Shown piece by piece: positions 5,510-9,648 of a stretch of DNA of 9,648 nt (the first letter of the stretch is position 1; each line of letters begins with the position of its first letter). Position numbers and translations under genes: made by a program. Origin of the DNA: an uncultured Bacillota bacterium (GTDB lineage Bacteria; Bacillota_I; Bacilli_A; RF39; UBA660); NCBI GenBank assembly GCA_946540075.1, contig CAMNHZ010000029.1, positions 1 through 9,648 of the forward strand, read 5' to 3'. The notes under the pieces were generated by a model. That model was not told the origin of the DNA and ran no database searches. It worked only from the letters and a program-made list of their open reading frames with translations.

Positions 5510-7895
5510 TTTTACTGAAATAGAGAAAAAATGGAGAAACTATTGGGATGAGAATAAAACATTTAAAACAGATGTATGGGATTTTTCTAAGCCAAAATTT
5601 TATGCATTAGATATGTTTCCATATCCATCTGGAGTAGGTCTACATGCTGGACATCCAGAAGGATATACTGCAACTGATATTGTTTCTCGTATGAAAAGAA
5701 TGCAAGGGTATAATGTTTTACATCCAATGGGATTTGATTCATTTGGTCTTCCAGCAGAACAATTTGCTATTAAGACAGGTAAACATCCTAATGGATTTAC
5801 TGAAACTAATATAAAAACATTTACTGAACAATTAAAGTTACTTGGATTCTCATTTGATTGGGATAGAGAGATATCTACACATGATCCAAAGTATTATAAA
5901 TGGACACAATGGATATTTAAAAGATTATATGAAGATGGTCTTGCAAAATGTATAGATATGCCTGTTAATTGGTGTGAAGAATTAGGAACAGTTCTTGCAA
6001 ATGATGAAATAGTAGATGGTAAAAGTGAAAGAGGTGGATATCCAGTTGTTCGTAAAAATATGAAACAATGGGTTATAGATACACCTAAATATGCAGAAAG
6101 ACTATTAGAAGGATTAGAACAATTAGATTGGCCAGAATCTACTAAAGAAATGCAAAAGAACTGGATTGGAAAAAGTATAGGAGCTCATGTAAACTTTAAA
6201 GTAGATGGGACAGATGATAGTTTCACAGTATTTACAACTAGATGTGATACTTTATTTGGAGCAACATACTGTGTTCTAGCACCAGAGCATAAATTAGTAG
6301 AAAAAATAACTACTGATGATAAAAAAGAAGAAGTAGAAGCATATAAGAAAATTTGTTCAACTAAATCAGAAATGGAAAGAACAGAATTAAATAAAGATAA
6401 AACTGGTGTATTTACAGGAGCTTATGCTATAAATCCTGTAAATAATACAAAGATACCAATTTGGATTTCTGATTATGTACTTGCTACATATGGAACAGGT
6501 GCTATTATGGCTGTACCAGCTCATGATGATAGAGACTATGAATTTGCTAAGAAGTTTAATATAGATATTATACCTGTAATAGAAGGTGGAGATATATCTA
6601 AAGAAGCTTATACTGGAGATGGAGTTCATATTAATTCTGGATTCTTAGATGGATTAGATAAAGAAACTGCAATCAATACAATGATTGATTGGTTAGAGAA
6701 AAATAAAATAGGTAAGAAACAAATTAATTATCGTTTAAGAGAATGGATCTTTGCTCGTCAAAGATATTGGGGAGAACCAATTCCAATTGTTCATTATGAA
6801 GATGGTACAATGGAAGCATTAAAAGATGAAGAATTACCTTTAGTACTTCCAGTATTAGATGATTATAAAGCTAAAGGAGGTAAAGCTCCACTTGAAAATG
6901 CTAGTGATTGGGTAAATATAGAATATAATGGTAAGAAAGCAAGAAGAGAAACTTCTACTATGCCAGGAAGTGCAGGATCATCATGGTACTTCTTAAGATA
7001 TATTGATCCAAATAATGAAAATGAACTTGCAGATAAAAAATTACTTGACCATTGGATGCCAGTAGATTTATATGTAGGTGGACCAGAACATGCAGTTGGA
7101 CATTTATTATATTCTAGAATGTGGAATAATTATTTATATGATAAAGGAATACTATCAAATAAAGAACCATTTAAAAAATTAGTTCATCAAGGAATGATTC
7201 TTGGTTCTAATGGAATTAAAATGGGTAAAAGATATCCTGAATATAGTGTTAATCCTAATGATATAGTAAGAGATTATGGTGCTGATACATTAAGATTATA
7301 TGAAATGTTTATGGGACCACTTGAAGCAGATAAACCATGGAGTAATACTGGTGTAGAAGGAGCTAAAAAATTCTTAGATAGAGTATATCGTTTATTTGAA
7401 GAAGGTAGAGTAAAAGATGTAGAAAATAAGAATCTAGAAACTATTTATCATCAAACAGTAAAGAAAGTTACTAATGATTATGAAACATTGAATTTTAATA
7501 CAGCAATATCAACAATGATGATATTTATAAATGCTGTATATAAAGAAGAAGTATTCCCAAGAGAATATGCTGAAGGATTTATAAAACTATTAAATCCTAT
7601 CGCACCATATATTACAGAAGAAATATGGAGTATGCTAGGTCATAAAGATACTATAGCTTATGAACCATGGCCTACATATGATGAAGCTAAAACTGTTACT
7701 AATACTGTTACTATGGTAGTTCAAGTAAATGGTAAAGTAAGAGGAAAAATGGATATTGATGTTAATACTTCAAAAGATGATATGATTAATTTAGCTAAAG
7801 AAATAGAAAATGTAAAAAAACATATCGAAGGTAAAGAAATAGTAAAAATGATTGCTATTCCAGGAAAATTAGTTAATATTGTTGTAAAAGGTTAG
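5502..7895 (+). CDS. leuS: Leucyl-tRNA synthetase
   Basis: 797 residues, typical of the bacterial enzyme in Bacillota. It charges tRNA-Leu with leucine in the cytosol and proofreads mischarged tRNA. The class Ia HIGH motif appears as HAGH at 48-51 after MFPYPSG. The CP1 editing domain is intact: TVFTTRCDTLFGATY (242-256) and GTGAIMAVPAHDDRD (331-345, Asp345 at the editing site). REWIFARQRYWGEP (413-426) and ETSTMPGSAGSSWYFLRY (483-500) rebuild the catalytic core. The second signature is KMGKR at 573-577 rather than KMSKS: both lysines are kept but the two serines are Gly and Arg. The C-terminal anticodon-binding and tail domains (from about 620; VQVNGKVRGK at 740-749) are present. The start overlaps the upstream membrane protein gene by 8 bases, with AGGAGG (5489-5494) as ribosome site. 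Regulation is by the upstream leucine T-box. Confidence 0.97.
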   Translation: MYNFTEIEKKWRNYWDENKTFKTDVWDFSKPKFYALDMFPYPSGVGLHAGHPEGYTATDIVSRMKRMQGYNVLHPMGFDSFGLPAEQFAIKTGKHPNGFTETNIKTFTEQLKLLGFSFDWDREISTHDPKYYKWTQWIFKRLYEDGLAKCIDMPVNWCEELGTVLANDEIVDGKSERGGYPVVRKNMKQWVIDTPKYAERLLEGLEQLDWPESTKEMQKNWIGKSIGAHVNFKVDGTDDSFTVFTTRCDTLFGATYCVLAPEHKLVEKITTDDKKEEVEAYKKICSTKSEMERTELNKDKTGVFTGAYAINPVNNTKIPIWISDYVLATYGTGAIMAVPAHDDRDYEFAKKFNIDIIPVIEGGDISKEAYTGDGVHINSGFLDGLDKETAINTMIDWLEKNKIGKKQINYRLREWIFARQRYWGEPIPIVHYEDGTMEALKDEELPLVLPVLDDYKAKGGKAPLENASDWVNIEYNGKKARRETSTMPGSAGSSWYFLRYIDPNNENELADKKLLDHWMPVDLYVGGPEHAVGHLLYSRMWNNYLYDKGILSNKEPFKKLVHQGMILGSNGIKMGKRYPEYSVNPNDIVRDYGADTLRLYEMFMGPLEADKPWSNTGVEGAKKFLDRVYRLFEEGRVKDVENKNLETIYHQTVKKVTNDYETLNFNTAISTMMIFINAVYKEEVFPREYAEGFIKLLNPIAPYITEEIWSMLGHKDTIAYEPWPTYDEAKTVTNTVTMVVQVNGKVRGKMDIDVNTSKDDMINLAKEIENVKKHIEGKEIVKMIAIPGKLVNIVVKG

Positions 7896-7911
7896 AAATA
7901 ACCTTTTTATT
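7887..7911 (+). terminator. Terminator overlapping the leuS stop codon
   Basis: AAAGGTTA (7887-7894) pairs with TAACCTTT (7899-7906) around a GAAA loop, and T-rich sequence follows. The left arm includes the last Lys and Gly codons and part of the TAG stop, so the hairpin forms inside the end of the gene. Confidence 0.8.
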
Positions 7912-7922
7912 TTTCTAATTCA

Positions 7923-7931
7923 TGTTATAAT
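7923..7931 (+). promoter_or_regulatory. Extended -10 promoter (TGTTATAAT) of rnhB
   Basis: A TGnTATAAT box lies 31 bases upstream of the rnhB ATG, just after the leuS terminator. No good -35 is visible because that position overlaps the terminator T-run. It places rnhB in a separate transcription unit. Confidence 0.6.
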
Positions 7932-7962
7932 TTATTTAAAGTAATATAGAAAAGAGATTAAA

Positions 7963-8595
7963 ATGGATAATTATAAATATGAAAAAGAACTATGGAATAA
8001 TGGAATAGAACATGTCGCAGGAGTAGATGAAGTAGGACGTGGACCTTTAATCGGACCAGTAGTAACTGCATGTGTTGTATTACCACACAATTTTATCTTA
8101 GAAGGACTTACTGACTCTAAGAAACTATCAGAAAAAAAACGTGATATGTATTATGATTATATTATGGAAAATGCAATCGCAGTTGAAATAGGTTTATGTA
8201 CACCAGAAGAAATAGATGAGATGAATATATATAGTGCTAGTAGAGAAGCTATGATACGTGCAATTAATAAAGTAAGAACTAAAGTAAATGTAGGACACGT
8301 ACTATCTGATGCAATGCCTATAGATATAGATATCCCAGTTACTCCAATAGTTAAAGGAGATTTAAAAAGTATAACTATATCTGCAGCTAGTGTTATTGCC
8401 AAAGTAACACGAGATAGAATGATGTATGAACTAGATGAAAAATATCCATTATATGGTTTTAAAAACCATAAAGGATATCCAACTAAAAAACACTTAGAAG
8501 CTATATCAAAATATGGATTAATAGAAGGATATAGAAAAACATATGGACCAGTAAAAAAGATATTAGAAGAAGGAATAAAAAATGAAAATAAATAG
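7963..8595 (+). CDS. rnhB: Ribonuclease HII
   Basis: 210 residues, usual length. RNase HII cuts the RNA strand of RNA-DNA hybrids and removes single ribonucleotides misincorporated into DNA. The N-terminal motif AGVDEVGRGPLIGPVV supplies Asp22 and Glu23. LTDSKKLSEKKR (49-60) is the conserved substrate loop. The third and fourth metal ligands are probably Asp116 (SDAMP) and Asp133 (KGD), followed by SAASVIAKVTRDR (140-152) and GYPTKKHLEAISKYG (171-185). All four acidic residues are present, so it should be active. The ATG is preceded by AAAAGAGATT. The last 14 bases overlap the next gene in another frame, indicating a two-gene operon ended by the terminator at 9162-9213. Confidence 0.96.
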   Translation: MDNYKYEKELWNNGIEHVAGVDEVGRGPLIGPVVTACVVLPHNFILEGLTDSKKLSEKKRDMYYDYIMENAIAVEIGLCTPEEIDEMNIYSASREAMIRAINKVRTKVNVGHVLSDAMPIDIDIPVTPIVKGDLKSITISAASVIAKVTRDRMMYELDEKYPLYGFKNHKGYPTKKHLEAISKYGLIEGYRKTYGPVKKILEEGIKNENK

Positions 8596-9112
8596 ATTAA
8601 TAGTTGGAGTATTAGAAACTAATTGTTATATATTAGAAAAAGATGGTTACGCTCTAATAATAGATCCAGGAGATGAATCATCAAGAATTAAAGAAGCTAT
8701 AAAAGATTTAAACTTACAAGCAATACTAATTACTCATAGTCATAGTGATCATATAAGTGCCTTAGATTCTTTATTAGAAGAATATAATATTCAAGTATTA
8801 AAGTATGATAACTTAGTAGAAAAAAATTATCATATTGGACCTTTTAATTTTGAAGTTATATATATGAAAGGTCATTCTAATGACTTAGTAGTATTTTATT
8901 TCAAAGAAGAAAAAGTTATGTTTGTAGGTGACTTTATTTTTAAAGATAGTATAGGTAGAATGGATTTACCTGGAGGTAATGAAATTGATATGTATAATTC
9001 ATTAAAAAAGTTAAAAAAATACCCTAGTGATATAACTTTATATCCAGGTCATGGAGATAAGACAACACTATCATATGAATTAAAAAATAATTATTATTTA
9101 AAGAATATATAG
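8582..9112 (+). CDS. Small metallo-beta-lactamase-fold hydrolase (glyoxalase II/YcbL-like)
   Basis: 176 residues. The fold binds two metals; relatives hydrolyse thioesters such as S-lactoylglutathione, or other small substrates. MKINRLIVGVLETNCYIL is the typical opening of the YcbL-like branch. Metal-binding residues are HSHSDH (His52, His54, Asp56, His57), His98 in GHSNDLV, Asp117 in VGDFIF and His157 in YPGHGDKTTL. The family's usual GHTPGS is GHSND here, and the stretch between HSHSDH and His98 is shorter than in typical ~200-residue relatives. The start overlaps the end of rnhB by 14 bases, with AGAAGGA upstream inside rnhB, so translation is probably coupled. The substrate cannot be told from the sequence. 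Active by motif content. Confidence 0.9.
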   Translation: MKINRLIVGVLETNCYILEKDGYALIIDPGDESSRIKEAIKDLNLQAILITHSHSDHISALDSLLEEYNIQVLKYDNLVEKNYHIGPFNFEVIYMKGHSNDLVVFYFKEEKVMFVGDFIFKDSIGRMDLPGGNEIDMYNSLKKLKKYPSDITLYPGHGDKTTLSYELKNNYYLKNI

Positions 9113-9161
9113 TAGAAAATATACCGGTATTTTAAAGTAAATATATAATATTAATTATAAT

Positions 9162-9213
9162 GAGGAGTCAGTAGTATTTAGACTTTACTAGATACTTTTG
9201 ACTTCTCTTTTTT
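9162..9213 (+). terminator. Strong intrinsic terminator of the rnhB operon
   Basis: GAGGAGTCA (9162-9170) pairs with TGACTTCTC (9199-9207) with one G-U pair. The stem continues inward (AGTAT/ATACT) around a loop of roughly 14 bases, and TTTTTT follows at 9208-9213. A TATAAT at 9156-9161 sits directly before it, probably by chance in this AT-rich spacer. Confidence 0.8.
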
Positions 9214-9301
9214 AGTAAAAGAAGTTGAAGATAATGTGTTAGATGATGGCGACATTGAAGAATTAGATTTAAATAACGAAAAAGATGATTTTGAAAGATA
9301 A
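9182..9301 (+). pseudogene. Coding-like acidic remnant without a start codon
   Basis: After a TAG at 9179-9181 the frame is open to a TAA at 9299-9301. From about 9215 it reads VKEVEDNVLDDGDIEEL and ends NNEKDDFER. Codon choice and acidic composition look coding, but there is no ATG. The only in-frame GTG (9236) has no convincing ribosome site, and the 5' part runs through the terminator. It may be the decayed C-terminus of a lost gene or chance. Family not recognised. Confidence 0.25.
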
Positions 9302-9371
9302 AAAAATACTCATTATTGATTATTAGTGATATAATAAAAAATTAAAAAAGGATGAATAATTTATATTATTA

Positions 9372-9380
9372 TGCTATAAT
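9372..9380 (+). promoter_or_regulatory. Extended -10 promoter (TGCTATAAT) of the candidate small RNA
   Basis: TGCTATAAT with a predicted start near 9387-9390, exactly at the left arm of the closing stem of the RNA. The -35 position (ATGAAT) is weak, as is common with extended -10 promoters. Confidence 0.6.
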
Positions 9381-9387
9381 ATATTTA

Positions 9388-9489
9388 TAGATGGGTTACT
9401 TGTGAAGGATTAACGATGTGTTGGCAATGCCAGTAAGCATATTTTATATATGTGAGCATTCATCTCGCCTGGGGTACCCCATCTTTTTT
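9388..9489 (+). ncRNA. Candidate ~100-nt structured RNA, ZTP-riboswitch-like 3' half
   Basis: A promoter lies just upstream, and no open reading frame explains the region. GATGGG at 9390-9395 pairs with CCCATC at 9478-9483, and TTAC (9396-9399) can pair with GTA(C/G) on the other side after one mismatch. Inside are a hairpin at 9419-9435 (TTGGC/GCCAG core, loop AAT) and a hairpin GCATAT-TTTAT-ATATGT at 9437-9453. GATG (9415-9418) can pair with CATC (9461-9464). TTTTTT follows at 9484-9489. The 3' part, GTGAGC then CGCCTGGG (9466-9473), resembles the conserved 3' elements of ZTP (pfl) riboswitches, and TGGGGTACCCCA could act as competing terminator. The 5' motif GTGTTGGC matches CGTGACUGGC only partly. 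It lacks the SRP RNA GGAA loop. Family assignment is uncertain. Confidence 0.5.
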
Positions 9490-9526
9490 ATTTACTAATA
9501 TAATTCTATTTTAAGAAAGAAAAAGG

Positions 9527-9550
9527 TTCACTAATTAGTGAATTTTTTTT
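9527..9550 (+). terminator. Second intrinsic terminator downstream of the small RNA
   Basis: TTCACTAATTAGTGAA (9527-9542) is a perfect palindrome giving a 6-bp stem with an AATT loop, followed by eight T residues (9543-9550). It would stop any transcript that passes the small RNA end. Confidence 0.75.
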
Positions 9551-9573
9551 AACTATGTAGACTATAGATAGGG

Positions 9574-9602
9574 TTGTTAAACTCTTCTTTTTTTAGTATA
9601 AT
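9574..9602 (+). promoter_or_regulatory. Promoter of the right-edge gene
   Basis: TTGTTA (9574-9579), a 17-base spacer and TATAAT (9597-9602), with transcription expected near 9609. It lies after the terminator, so the next gene has its own promoter rather than depending on the small RNA region. Confidence 0.6.
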
Positions 9603-9628
9603 TAATTTATATAAATAAGGTGATAAGA

Positions 9629-9648
9629 ATGAAAAAGACTATTAGAGA
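9629..9648 (+). CDS. Start of a gene cut by the window edge (MKKTIR...)
   Basis: Only six complete codons are present. The start is supported by AAGGTGAT at 9617-9624 and a promoter upstream. The basic MKK start would suit either a cytosolic protein or a signal peptide; no product can be named. Confidence 0.6.

Noticed and set aside
6387..6629. Minus-strand open frame of 80 residues inside leuS
   Set aside because: Lies across the intact editing domain of leuS; shadow frame with no start signals.
8157..8402. Minus-strand open frame of 81 residues inside rnhB, looking hydrophobic
   Set aside because: Complete overlap with rnhB on the opposite strand; the hydrophobicity is a by-product of the complementary codons.
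9121..9130. ATACCGGTAT palindrome after the MBL-fold gene as an operator
   Set aside because: Isolated 10-base palindrome between a stop codon and a terminator, with no promoter it could plausibly control.
9352..9390. 12-codon open frame (MNNLYYYAIIYL) with AAAAAAGG upstream
   Set aside because: Very short, covers the promoter of the candidate RNA, and is what random AT-rich sequence yields.
9388..9489. SRP (4.5S/scRNA) or tRNA identity for the structured RNA
   Set aside because: No GGAA-type loop with the SRP core sequence and no T-arm, anticodon arm or CCA-type layout of a tRNA.
1..9648. CRISPR array, insertion sequence or prophage genes
   Set aside because: No regularly spaced repeats, no transposase or phage-like frame, and no paired terminal inverted repeats found on reading either strand.

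Overview
The window is a very AT-rich bacterial chromosome segment. Most coding sequence uses A/T-ending codons, and promoters and terminators are of Bacillota type: TGnTATAAT extended -10 boxes, hairpin plus T-run terminators, purine-rich ribosome binding sites and a T-box leader. Trp is encoded by TGG, and no gene is interrupted by in-frame TGA, so the standard bacterial code fits. A low-GC Bacillota/Bacilli relative (Erysipelotrichia or RF39-like, perhaps gut-associated) is my inference; nothing in the window fixes the species.

Left edge (1-437): the 3' end of a gene whose last third is a GC-rich, adenine-poor island (50 G/C in 80 bases at 111-190). It encodes a C-type-lectin-like tail ending in a VRPVITLSK-type motif. 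It looks like a hypervariable domain, possibly the variable region of a diversity-generating retroelement. A cluster of hairpins and short repeats and a strong terminator follow.

Centre left (438-4881): a dCMP deaminase gene on the minus strand, divergent from a plus-strand pair made of a pyruvate kinase and a family 31 glycoside hydrolase. Both members of the pair carry substitutions at normally conserved functional positions: the pyruvate kinase at its monovalent-cation site, the GH31 protein at its acid/base position (Lys where Asp is expected).

Centre right (4859-7911): a promoter inside the end of the GH31 gene drives a leucine-type T-box leader. It controls an unrecognised three-helix membrane protein gene that overlaps leuS (leucyl-tRNA synthetase) by 8 bases. 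The leuS terminator overlaps its own stop codon.

Right (7923-9648): rnhB (RNase HII) overlaps a small metallo-beta-lactamase-fold hydrolase gene, and a strong terminator follows. The 516-base gap from 9113 to 9628 holds that terminator, a coding-like acidic remnant without a start, and a candidate ~100-nt structured RNA with its own promoter. It also holds a second terminator and the promoter of a gene of which only the first 20 bases are present. I see no transposase, CRISPR array, tRNA, rRNA, phage gene or reverse transcriptase in the window.
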